Source: JALORV01 sp963703945 (lineage in GTDB: Bacteria; Pseudomonadota; Gammaproteobacteria; Burkholderiales; Burkholderiaceae_F). Taken from it: DNA of 64,000 nt. The notes beneath the pieces were generated by a model that was not told where the DNA came from, did no database searches, and saw nothing but the letters and a program-made list of their open reading frames with translations. Location: NCBI GenBank assembly GCA_963703945.1, contig CAVPGM010000012.1, forward strand, positions 62,001-126,000, read 5' to 3'. Of this stretch, positions 43,357-50,953 are shown piece by piece (the stretch's first letter is position 1; every line of letters starts with the position of its first letter). The translations under genes and the position numbers were made by a program.

Positions 43357-43806
43357 ATGTCGATCAATCCCCAAGTCGCCAATGGCGAGCCGTTCACCTG
43401 GTCCGTCCGCGTCTACTACGAGGACACGGACACCGGCGGCATCGTCTACTACGCGAACTACCTGAAGTTCTTCGAGCGTTGCCGCACCGAATGGTTGCGT
43501 GCCGCCGGATTCGAGCAGCGCCGCCTGTCGGACGAATTCGGCCTGCAGTTCATCGTAGCCCGTGTCGACTGCGAGTACCGGCAGCCCGCGCGACTCGACG
43601 ACCTGCTGCAGATCGACCTGCGCGTTGCTAAGGCGGGACGCGTGTTCATCGTCTTCGAGCAGACCGCGCGGCGCGCCGAGGTCGTGCTCGCGACCGCCCG
43701 CGTGAAGGCAGGGTGCATCGACTCGAGCCGCTTTGCTCCCGCGCCGATGCCGCCTGCGCTGGTTGACGCCTTCCGTACCCTGCCCGGATCGCTCCGCCTG
43801 CAATGA
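43357..43806 (+). CDS. ybgC: Tol-Pal system acyl-CoA thioesterase YbgC
   Basis: Cytoplasmic hotdog-fold thioesterase, 149 residues, first gene of the tol-pal cluster. Family marks: WSVRVYYEDTDTGGIVYYANYLKFFERCRTEWLR with the catalytic Asp, and FIVARVDCEYRQPARLDD. ATG 43357 is chosen because the domain begins a few residues later; the frame stays open upstream to 43258, but this part has no family similarity and would overlap the TATACT. The stop overlaps tolQ (ATGA at 43803-43806). Confidence 0.92.
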   Translation: MSINPQVANGEPFTWSVRVYYEDTDTGGIVYYANYLKFFERCRTEWLRAAGFEQRRLSDEFGLQFIVARVDCEYRQPARLDDLLQIDLRVAKAGRVFIVFEQTARRAEVVLATARVKAGCIDSSRFAPAPMPPALVDAFRTLPGSLRLQ

Positions 43807-44475
43807 CGCCTACAGCCGATCTCTCCATCCTGTCGCTGATCACCAAGGCCACGGTGGTCGTTCAGTTCGTGCTGGTGCTGCTCGCGGTATTGTCGATCGC
43901 GTCGTGGACGGCCATCTTCCAGAAGGGCTTCACCATCAAGCGCGCCAAGCGCGAGACCGAGTCGTTCGAAAGCCAGTTCTGGGGCGGCGCGGAGCTGAGC
44001 CAGTTGTACCAGCAGGCGTCGAACCCGCGCCGCAAGAGCGGAGCGCTCGAGACGGATCTTCGAGGCCGGGATGAGCGAGTTCCTCAAGCTGCGCGGGCGC
44101 GGAGACGTGCAGGCGACGCTGGACGGCGCCCGCCGGGCGATGCGCGCGTCCTACCAGCGCGAGATGGACGGGCTCGAGTCACGGCTCAATTTTCTCGCCT
44201 CGGTCGGTTCGGTCAGCCCGTACATTGGGCTGTTCGGCACGGTGTGGGGAATCATGCACGCGTTCACGGGTCTGTCCAATCTGCAGCAGGCCAATCTCGC
44301 GAGCGTCGCGCCGGGCATTGCCGAGGCGCTGGTGGCCACCGCGATTGGGCTGTTCGCGGCGATTCCGGCGGTGGTCGCCTACAACCGCTTTGCCCACGAC
44401 ATCGACCGGCTTGCCAACCGTTTCGAGAGTTTCATGGAAGAATTTCTCAACATCCTGCAGCGGCAGCGGACCTGA
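43803..44475 (+). CDS. tolQ: Tol-Pal system proton channel subunit TolQ (one frame break)
   Basis: Inner-membrane stator of the Tol motor, about 223 residues when restored. It starts LSILSLITKATVVVQFVLVLL, the first membrane helix. The frame breaks near 44049-44052 (one extra base would turn GAGACGGATC into GAG-CGG-ATC), and the protein continues with RIFEAGMSEFLKL, the cytoplasmic loop, and the two channel helices (SVGSVSPYIGLFGTVWGIMH and AEALVATAIGLFAAIPAVVAY). Both halves are highly conserved. Because all other tol-pal genes are intact, a sequence error is likely. It overlaps ybgC by four bases and precedes tolR by 12. Confidence 0.93.
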
Positions 44476-44487
44476 CGCCCGACCATC

Positions 44488-44910
44488 ATGGCCCTGGTCG
44501 CCCGACGCACCGGACCTCGCCGCCGGATGATGGCGGATATCAACGTCGTTCCCTATGTCGACGTGATGCTGGTGCTGGTCGTTATCCTGATGGTGGCTGC
44601 ACCTTTCGTGAATCCGAGCGTGGTCAACCTGCCGACCGTGGCGAAGGCGGGTCAGCAGAGCGACGTACCGGTACGGGTGGTCGTCCGTTCCAACGGAAGG
44701 ATTTCGGTGCTTGAAGCCGGCGGTCGTGATCGCCCGGTGGAGCTGTCGCAGGTAGTGGCCGCGGTGCGCGAGCGTCAGGGCGGGAAGCCCTCCACGCCGG
44801 TCGTGATCGAGGCCGATGGCGCGGTGAAATACGAGACCGTCGTCAAGGTCATGGGCGAACTGCAAAGGGCCGGAGTGGAACGCGTCGGCCTGTCGGTGCA
44901 GGTGAAGTGA
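44488..44910 (+). CDS. tolR: Tol-Pal system protein TolR
   Basis: Inner-membrane protein of the Tol motor, 140 residues. The single helix and its essential Asp are in INVVPYVDVMLVLVVILMVA (about residues 19-38). The periplasmic domain includes VVVRSNGRISV and PVVIEADGAVKYETVVKVMGEL. The start is ATG 44488. The stop overlaps the tolA start (GTGA at 44907-44910). Confidence 0.95.
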   Translation: MALVARRTGPRRRMMADINVVPYVDVMLVLVVILMVAAPFVNPSVVNLPTVAKAGQQSDVPVRVVVRSNGRISVLEAGGRDRPVELSQVVAAVRERQGGKPSTPVVIEADGAVKYETVVKVMGELQRAGVERVGLSVQVK

Positions 44911-45710
44911 AAGAGTCCACGCATCGTCGGCCGCTGCGGCGCTGGCAGACGCCCGAGCGCTCGGCGCCGGCGTTCGGCCTTTCGCTGCTTGCACATGCTG
45001 TGCTCTTCATTGCGATTGCGTTCGCGGTTCGCTGGAAGACCGAGCCGGCGGGCATGGTAGTGGCTGAGCTGTGGGGCGCGATGCCGGCTGCGACGGTCGA
45101 GCCCGCTCCCGCTCCACCGCCACCGCCCGTCGTCAAGCCGGCGCCGGTGGAGCCGCCGCCCGAGCCCCGCAAGGCCGACATCGTCGAGCAGAAGGCGCCC
45201 GAACCGGTGAAGAAGGCTGAACCCGAGAAGAAGGTCGAACCCGCCAAGAAGGTCGAGCCGGATCCGCGCATCGAGCAACAGAAACGCGAGGCCGAGCAGA
45301 AGGCGCTGAAGGCTGAGCAGGTGGCCGCTGCGAAGAATCGCGAAGCTGCGATCCAGCGCGCGCTGACCGCGGCCGGCAGCCCGGGCCCGGCTGGCGGCAG
45401 CCCGGTTGCGGGCGGTGCAGGGTTGGCCCGCGGTTACGAGTCGCAGGTCGTGTCGTGCATCCGCCCGCACATCGTGTTTAGCGTACCCGACGGCCTGCGA
45501 CCGAAGCAGCATGTCGCCGAATTCGAAGTTCAGCTGCTGCCGAGTGGTGAGCAGGCGGGGGCCCCTCACTTGCTGGCTCCGAGCGGTCTTGCAGCCTACG
45601 ATCAGGCGGTCGAGCGCGCGATACGACGCTGCGATCCGTTTCCGCGGCCACGCGAGGGCGCGATGCCTCGATCGTTGCGACTGACCTTCGACCCCGTGGA
45701 AACGCGATAG
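44907..45710 (+). CDS. tolA: Cell envelope integrity protein TolA
   Basis: Inner-membrane-anchored periplasmic protein linking TolQR to Pal/TolB, 267 residues. One N-terminal membrane helix (about 23-45, FGLSLLAHAVLFIAIAFAV) is followed by a Pro-rich then Lys/Glu/Ala-rich helical domain (about 65-150, EPVKKAEPEKKVEPAKKVEP), shorter than in E. coli. The C-terminal domain (about 170-267, YESQVVSCIRPHIVF to LRLTFDP) is TonB-like. GTG 44907 overlaps the tolR stop by four bases. Low-complexity repeats explain the long spurious frames nearby. Confidence 0.92.
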   Translation: MKESTHRRPLRRWQTPERSAPAFGLSLLAHAVLFIAIAFAVRWKTEPAGMVVAELWGAMPAATVEPAPAPPPPPVVKPAPVEPPPEPRKADIVEQKAPEPVKKAEPEKKVEPAKKVEPDPRIEQQKREAEQKALKAEQVAAAKNREAAIQRALTAAGSPGPAGGSPVAGGAGLARGYESQVVSCIRPHIVFSVPDGLRPKQHVAEFEVQLLPSGEQAGAPHLLAPSGLAAYDQAVERAIRRCDPFPRPREGAMPRSLRLTFDPVETR

Positions 45711-45777
45711 CGTGAAGCGCGTAACCCCTTCGTTCGTTCTCGCGCGTTTCCGTGAACGTCGGCCCGCACGCGCTGTC

Positions 45778-45783
45778 TATACT
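45778..45783 (+). promoter_or_regulatory. -10-like TATACT before tolB
   Basis: TATACT ends 17 bases before the tolB ATG, in the 90-base tolA-tolB gap. It may be an internal promoter for tolB-pal-cpoB. No clear -35 is seen at 17 bases. Confidence 0.3.
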
Positions 45784-45800
45784 CGCCGCCAGCTTTCCGA

Positions 45801-47096
45801 ATGAAAAGAAGCAGAAACACCGATCACCGCAATGCGCGGCGCTCCGTCTGCGGCGCACTCGCCCTGCTTCCGTTCGCGGCCCGTGCGCAGTTGCGGGTCG
45901 AGATCACCGGTGTGGGCGCGCAGCAGTTTCCGATCGCGGTTGCGCCTTTTGCGAATGACGGGCAACCGCCGCAGGACATCGATGCGATCGTCCGCGCCGA
46001 CCTCTCGCGCAGCGGCCTGTTCCGCATCGTCGACGCAGGCGCCCAGCCGGTTGCCGACAACGCCAGTGTCAATCTCGCGGATTGGAAGGCACGCGGCGCA
46101 GACGCGCTGACCGTCGGCAGCGTGCGGCGGCTCGCTGATGGCCGCTACGACGTGCGGTTCCGGCTGCTCGACACGGTCAAGCAGTCGCAAATCGACGGCC
46201 TGTCGTATGTCGCCACCGCCCCAGAACTGAGACTGACGGCCCACCGGATTGCCGACCGCATCTACGAGAAGCTGACCGGCGAGCGCGGGGTCTTCGCCAC
46301 CCGCATCGCGTATGTCGTGCAGACCGCGCGCAATGCCTGGGAACTGCACATCGCCGATGCGGACGGCGCCAACTCGCAGCCCGCGTTGCGTTCGCGCGAG
46401 CCGATTATTTCGCCGGTGTGGTCGCCAGACGGCATACGGCTTGCCTATGTCAGCTTTGAAACCGGAAAACCCGTCGTCTATGTCCATACGGTCACGACCG
46501 GAGAACGCAAGGCGGTGGCCAATTTCCGCGGCTCGAACAGTGCCCCCGCCTGGTCGCCAGACGGCCGCTCCCTCGCTGTGACACTGACGCGCGAGGGCAA
46601 CTCACAGGTCTTCCTGATGAACGCGGATGGATCCGGTGTTCGACGCCTCACCCAGTCGAGCGGTATCGATACCGAGCCCGTGTTCACTCCGGATGGGCAG
46701 TCGCTCTTCTTCACCTCCGATCGCGGCGGCGGACCGCAGATCTACCGGATGCCGGCCGGTGGCGGGGCAGTCCAGCGTGTCACTTTCGGCGGTGACTACA
46801 GCATCAGCCCACGCCTATCGCCCGACGGCAGGCTGCTCGCCTACGTGGCGCGCCGCTCGGGACGGTTCCAGGTCATGGTCCTCGACCTCGCCAGCGGACA
46901 GGAGATCGCTGTCACCGACACCGCGTTCGACGAATCACCGAGTTTCGCTCCCAACGGTCGCCTGCTGCTCTATGCGACCGAGGTCAACGGCCGCGGCATC
47001 CTGGCGACGGCGTCGGTCGACGGTCGGGCGCGCGCCCGCCTCACCGGTCCGGCTGGCGACATCCGCGAGCCAACCTGGGGTCCATTCATCAAGTAG
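45801..47096 (+). CDS. tolB: Tol-Pal system beta-propeller protein TolB
   Basis: Periplasmic protein binding Pal and TolA, 431 residues. A signal peptide covers about residues 1-29 (core SVCGALALLPFAARA). The N-terminal TolB domain (VEITGVGAQQFPIAVAPF, DLSRSGLFRIVD) is followed by the six-bladed propeller with WSPDG-type repeats (PVWSPDGIRLAYVSFETGKP, PAWSPDGRSLAVTLTREGN, FTPDGQSLFFTSDRGGGPQIYR, LSPDGRLLAYVARRSG). It is intact and the usual size. Confidence 0.96.
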   Translation: MKRSRNTDHRNARRSVCGALALLPFAARAQLRVEITGVGAQQFPIAVAPFANDGQPPQDIDAIVRADLSRSGLFRIVDAGAQPVADNASVNLADWKARGADALTVGSVRRLADGRYDVRFRLLDTVKQSQIDGLSYVATAPELRLTAHRIADRIYEKLTGERGVFATRIAYVVQTARNAWELHIADADGANSQPALRSREPIISPVWSPDGIRLAYVSFETGKPVVYVHTVTTGERKAVANFRGSNSAPAWSPDGRSLAVTLTREGNSQVFLMNADGSGVRRLTQSSGIDTEPVFTPDGQSLFFTSDRGGGPQIYRMPAGGGAVQRVTFGGDYSISPRLSPDGRLLAYVARRSGRFQVMVLDLASGQEIAVTDTAFDESPSFAPNGRLLLYATEVNGRGILATASVDGRARARLTGPAGDIREPTWGPFIK

Positions 47097-47111
47097 GTCT
47101 AGGAGTCCGTC

Positions 47112-47663
47112 ATGGTCAGATCAAATCCCATCGTACGCAACGCATCAGTCGCCCTGGCGCTCGCCTGGCTGGTGGTCGGGTGTTCGTCGGTCAACCTCGA
47201 TGAACAGAAACCCGCCCCGATCGTCGACGCGCAAGGCGCCACGCCGGGCGCCGGTGCCGACACGCGCGCCGTCGCTCCTGTGACCGCGGGATCCTCGCAG
47301 GCGATCGATCCGTTCACCGACCCGAACAATCCGCTTTCGAAGAAGAGCGTGTACTTCGATTTCGACAGCTTCGTCGTCAAAATCGAATACCAGCCTCTGG
47401 TGGAAGCGCACGGCAAGTACCTCGCCAGCAACAGCGGACGCCGGGTCACGGTCGAAGGCAATACCGACGAGCGCGGCGGGCGCGAGTACAACCTCGCGCT
47501 GGGTCAGAAACGGGCCGAGGCGGTCAAGCAGCGTCTGATGCTGCTTGGCGCGCGCGACGCGCAGATCGAGACCGTGAGTTTCGGCAAGGAAAAGCCGCGC
47601 GCCACGGGCAGCACCGAAGAAGCCTGGGCGCAGAATCGGCGGGCGGATATCGTTTACAAGTAG
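47112..47663 (+). CDS. pal: Peptidoglycan-associated lipoprotein Pal
   Basis: Outer-membrane lipoprotein that binds peptidoglycan, 183 residues. The lipobox is VVGC (Cys at about residue 21). A linker is followed by the OmpA-like domain (about 75-183: SVYFDFDSFVVK, VTVEGNTDERGGREYNLALGQKRA, with conserved Asp/Arg for diaminopimelate binding). ATG 47112 has AGGAG just upstream. It is 15 bases after tolB. Confidence 0.96.
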   Translation: MVRSNPIVRNASVALALAWLVVGCSSVNLDEQKPAPIVDAQGATPGAGADTRAVAPVTAGSSQAIDPFTDPNNPLSKKSVYFDFDSFVVKIEYQPLVEAHGKYLASNSGRRVTVEGNTDERGGREYNLALGQKRAEAVKQRLMLLGARDAQIETVSFGKEKPRATGSTEEAWAQNRRADIVYK

Positions 47664-47722
47664 CGCTGCTCGTGTACGCGACGGCTGCGCCGTCGTACGT
47701 GCACTCGCAGCGGAATGAAATG

Positions 47723-47796
47723 AAGGTCGGGCTTGGGGCGGCCCGGCGCCCGACCTTGAAGCAACTGCAGACGAAGCGACCGGGTAGGTCGCTTCG
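47723..47796 (+). terminator. Two strong hairpins between pal and cpoB
   Basis: Stem 1: AAGGTCGGGC (47723-47732) with GCCCGACCTT (47748-47757). Stem 2: CGAAGCGACC (47772-47781), loop GGGTA, GGTCGCTTCG (47787-47796), a perfect 10-base stem. Neither has a long T run. They may weaken read-through from pal to cpoB or protect the pal mRNA end. Confidence 0.5.
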
Positions 47797-47814
47797 TTGC
47801 ATCTGGGGGATCAC

Positions 47815-48576
47815 ATGCGGTCGATGCACTTTCTGGCGGCTCTCATCTTTGCGCTGGCATCCTCGATGTCTCACGCACAACTGTTTTCCGACAGTGATGC
47901 GCGCAAGGCGATCCTCGAACTGCGGGAGCGTATCGCGGCCATGGAGAAAGCCCTGCAGCAGAAAGATGCGGAACTCACCGCCCGGCTGGATACGGCGCAG
48001 CGCAGCCAGCTCGAGATGGCCAACCAGAACGAGGTCATGCGGCAGGAGATCGCCAAGCTGCGGGGCCAGGTCGAGGCGCTAGCTAACGAGGTGGCCACGC
48101 AGCAGAAGCGCAACCGGGAGCTTTACACCGATCTCGACGCACGGCTGAAGAAGTTCGAGCCGTCGTCGGTGACGATCGATGGAAAGACGGCCACGGTCGA
48201 CCGGACGGAACAGTCAGCCTACGACACTGCGCTCGCACAGTTTCGCAGCGGGGACTTCCGCGGCTCCATCGGCAGCTTTCAGCAGTTCCTTGCGCGCTTT
48301 CCTTCGAGCTCGTACGCGCCCGCGGCGCAATACTTTGTCGGCAGCGCGTATTTCGCATTGAAGGACTACAAGGCATCGATCGCGGCCAACCAGGTGATCG
48401 TCGATCGCTACAAGGACTCACCGCGCGCGCCTGAGGCGTTGCTGTCGATCGCCGACAGCCAGCTGCAGCTCGCCGACAAGCGCGCCGCCAACAAGACGCT
48501 GACCCGCGTGATCAAGGAATATCCGGACAGCGAGGCTGCGGTGCTGGCGAAAGAGCGGTTGCCCGGCACACGCTAG
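47815..48576 (+). CDS. cpoB: Tol-Pal system coordination protein CpoB (YbgF)
   Basis: Periplasmic protein that coordinates peptidoglycan synthesis with outer-membrane constriction, 253 residues. ATG 47815 follows GGGGGA (47805-47810). Signal peptide to about residue 20 (SSMSHAQLF). A coiled-coil region (about 25-110, AILELRERIAAMEKALQQKD) is followed by a TPR domain (about 130-250: YDTALAQFRSGDFRGSIGSFQQFLARFP, YKASIAANQVIVDRY, ADKRAANKTLTRVIKEYPDSEAA). Last gene of the tol-pal cluster. Confidence 0.94.
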   Translation: MRSMHFLAALIFALASSMSHAQLFSDSDARKAILELRERIAAMEKALQQKDAELTARLDTAQRSQLEMANQNEVMRQEIAKLRGQVEALANEVATQQKRNRELYTDLDARLKKFEPSSVTIDGKTATVDRTEQSAYDTALAQFRSGDFRGSIGSFQQFLARFPSSSYAPAAQYFVGSAYFALKDYKASIAANQVIVDRYKDSPRAPEALLSIADSQLQLADKRAANKTLTRVIKEYPDSEAAVLAKERLPGTR

Positions 48577-48632
48577 CGGACCTACCCGTGCGTCGTCGGG
48601 TCCGGTCTGCGCGCTTCTAGTTCTAGACTGGC

Positions 48633-48652
48633 GGCCTCGCAATTGCGAGGCC
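48633..48652. promoter_or_regulatory. Perfect 20-base palindrome over the YeeE/YedE ribosome-binding site
   Basis: GGCCTCGC, AATT, GCGAGGCC at 48633-48652, three bases before the ATG at 48656. The GAGG at 48647-48650 is the only ribosome-binding-like sequence, so the hairpin would hide it. It could also be a DNA operator. TAGACT at 48624-48629 might be a -10. Confidence 0.5.
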
Positions 48653-48655
48653 TTT

Positions 48656-49772
48656 ATGCCTGACGTCGACCTCGCTGCGCTTTCACGCACGATACTGCTG
48701 GCGACCTTCGTGCTCGCCGCGCTGTTTGGTGCCATCGTGCAACGGACCAACTTCTGCACGATGGGCAGCGTGGCGGACATCGTCAACTTCCACGACTGGA
48801 CACGGATGCGGCAGTGGCTGCTGGCAATGGCCGTCGCGATCGCCGGCACGACGTTGCTGGATGCGACAGGGCTGATCGACGTGCGGGCCAGCTTCTATAC
48901 GTCGGCGCGCTTCACGCCGCTCGCCTACGTACTGGGTGGCACGCTATTCGGATTCGGCATGGTGCTGGCCGGCGGCTGCGGATCCAAATCGCTGGTTCGT
49001 GCCGGTGCGGGCAGCCTCAAGTCGCTGGTGGTGGTGCTCGTGCTCGGCCTGGTGGCTTACATCTCGCTGCGCGGAGCGCTCGCGCTGCCGCGGGTCGGCG
49101 CGATCGAGCACATTGGCGCGACATTGCCGACTCGACAGGACCTGCCGTCGCTGCTCGCGGGTTCGGATGCCGCGCGCACCGCGTGGCGGCTGGGCATCGG
49201 ACTCGGGTTGGCCGCGGCACTGGCTGCGTTCGCCCTGCGCGACCATGCCTTCCGCACGTTCGACAACCTGCTGGCCGGTGCGGGCATCGGCGCGATCATC
49301 GTGGCGGTCTGGTATGTCTCGGGCCACATCGGCCATCTGGCGGAGCACCCGCAGACGCTGGAGGAGACCTATCTGCGCACCAATTCGCGGCAGATGGAAT
49401 CGCTGTCCTTCGTCGCGCCGATCGCCTGGACGCTCGATTACCTGATGTTCACCAGCGACACCAGCAAGGCGCTGACGATCGGCATCGTTGCGGTCGTCGG
49501 TCTCGTGGCCGGGTCGGCCGCCAGCGCACTTGCCGCCGGCCGCTTTCGCTGGGAAGGCTTTCGCGACACCGAAGACACCGCGAACCATCTGGTCGGTGGC
49601 GCGCTGATGGGTTTCGGTGGCGTGACGGCGCTGGGCTGCACCGTCGGCCAGGGACTGTCCGGGCATATCGACCCTGGCCGCCGGGTCGTTCATCGCGCTC
49701 GCCGGAATCGTCGTCGGCGCGGTGCTCGGCGTCCGCTACCAGGAATGGCGGATCGAGCGCAGCGCGCACTGA
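48656..49772 (+). CDS. YeeE/YedE family sulfur transporter (one frame break)
   Basis: Polytopic inner-membrane protein with two sulf_transp units, about 371 residues when restored. Unit 1 has GAIVQRTNFCTMG and FGMVLAGGCGSKSLVRAGAGS; unit 2 has FTSDTSKALTIGIV and MGFGGVTALGCTVGQGLSG. The frame breaks at the GGG run 49661-49663. In the next frame the protein continues ISTLAAGSFIALAGIVVGAV and ends YQEWRIERSAH at 49772, an expected ending with the last membrane helix. One extra G explains it. Members of this family import thiosulfate or related sulfur species. It is unrelated to tol-pal upstream. Confidence 0.85.
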
Positions 49773-49841
49773 CCGCATCGGCCCGCGGTCGTATGCTTGT
49801 CGTCCCGTGCCGCTGACGTCGGCAGATTGCTGAGGGTTGCC

Positions 49842-50792
49842 GTGGAAAAGAAGTTTGCCTCGCAGGCCGACCTCGAAGTCAAGAAGGTCAGCTTCGATCG
49901 ACTGTCGGAGAATGCCTACGCGTACACCGCCGAGGGCGATCCGAATACCGGCATCGTGATCGGCGATGACTGCGTGATGGTGATCGACACGCAGGCCACT
50001 CCGGTGATGGCGCAGGATGTGATCCGCTACATCCGCGGCGTCACCGACAAGCCGATCAAGTACGTCACGCTGACCCACTACCACGCGGTTCGGGTGCTCG
50101 GCGCTTCCGGCTACCAGCCGCAGCACATCATCGCGAGCCGCGACACGTACGACCTGATCGTCGAGCGCGGCGAGCAGGACATGAAGAGCGAAATCGAGCG
50201 GTTTCCGCGCCTGTTCCAGGCGGTGGAGTCGGTGCCCGGCCTCACGTGGCCGACCATCGTGTTCGAGAAGCGGTTGACGCTCTGGCTCGGCAAGCTGCAG
50301 GTCGAGATCATGCAACTGGGACGCGGCCACACCAAGGGCGACACGGTCGTCTGGCTGCCGCAGCAGAAGATCCTGTTCTCCGGGGACCTCGTGGAGTACG
50401 ACGCCACACCGTACACCGGCGACGCCTATCTGACCGACTGGCCGGCGACGCTGGACGCCATCGCGGCTCTCAATCCGGAGAAGCTGGTGCCGGGTCGCGG
50501 CGCGGCGCTGCAGACGCCCGAGGCTGTCCGCTCGGGGCTCGACGGCACGCGGGCGTTCGTCAGTGCGATGTTCGAGTCGGTCAGGCAGGGCGCGACCGCC
50601 GGACGCGATCTGAGGTCGGTGTATCGAGCCACCTACAACAGCCTGAAACCGCAGTTCGGCCACTGGGTGATCTTCGATCACTGTTTGCCGTTCGATGTCA
50701 GCCGTGCGTACGATGAGGCGACCGGGCACGTGCATCCGCGCATCTGGACCGCGCAGCGCGACAAGGAGATGTGGGAGGCGCTAGAGGGATGA
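49842..50792 (+). CDS. MBL-fold metallo-hydrolase with a variant metal motif
   Basis: Metallo-beta-lactamase-fold protein, 316 residues, from GTG 49842. The first metal motif is THYHAVRVLG: the HxH pair is there but the usual DH is replaced by VR. The third His (LGRGHTKGDTVVW) and the bridging Asp (ILFSGDLVEYD) are present. A C-terminal region with HWVIFDHCLPFDVSRAYDEA follows. No signal peptide. It lies upstream of a flavin monooxygenase and may act with it, but the 160-base gap with repeats leaves this open. Reaction unknown; this subgroup seems common in Burkholderiales, from memory. Confidence 0.8.
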   Translation: MEKKFASQADLEVKKVSFDRLSENAYAYTAEGDPNTGIVIGDDCVMVIDTQATPVMAQDVIRYIRGVTDKPIKYVTLTHYHAVRVLGASGYQPQHIIASRDTYDLIVERGEQDMKSEIERFPRLFQAVESVPGLTWPTIVFEKRLTLWLGKLQVEIMQLGRGHTKGDTVVWLPQQKILFSGDLVEYDATPYTGDAYLTDWPATLDAIAALNPEKLVPGRGAALQTPEAVRSGLDGTRAFVSAMFESVRQGATAGRDLRSVYRATYNSLKPQFGHWVIFDHCLPFDVSRAYDEATGHVHPRIWTAQRDKEMWEALEG

Positions 50793-50844
50793 TGCTGCTC
50801 GTGTACGCGATCGCTGCGCGTGAGGAGCGACGGCTTTCTCAATG

Positions 50845-50891
50845 CAGTTGTACTGCGCGCGCCCGCCCGGCCGCCCGAAGGGCGCGCGCCT
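50845..50891. repeat. 47-base palindromic interspersed repeat, copy 1
   Basis: Starts CAGTTGTACTGCG and contains the inverted repeat GCGCGCGCCC / GGGCGCGCGC. From 50855 to 50891 it is identical over 37 bases to 54255-54291. The 161-base gap holding it (50793-50953) is also edged by an inverted repeat, CTCGTGTACGCGA at 50798-50810 and its complement at 50928-50940. Confidence 0.7.
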
Positions 50892-50953
50892 AACCAATCG
50901 CCTCGAGTGCACGTGCGAGCCGCAGGCTCGCGTACACGAGAGGCGCCTACATC

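Noticed and set aside
45170..45350. Lys/Glu/Pro repeats in tolA as a novel repeat protein
   Set aside because: This is the normal low-complexity helical stalk of TolA.
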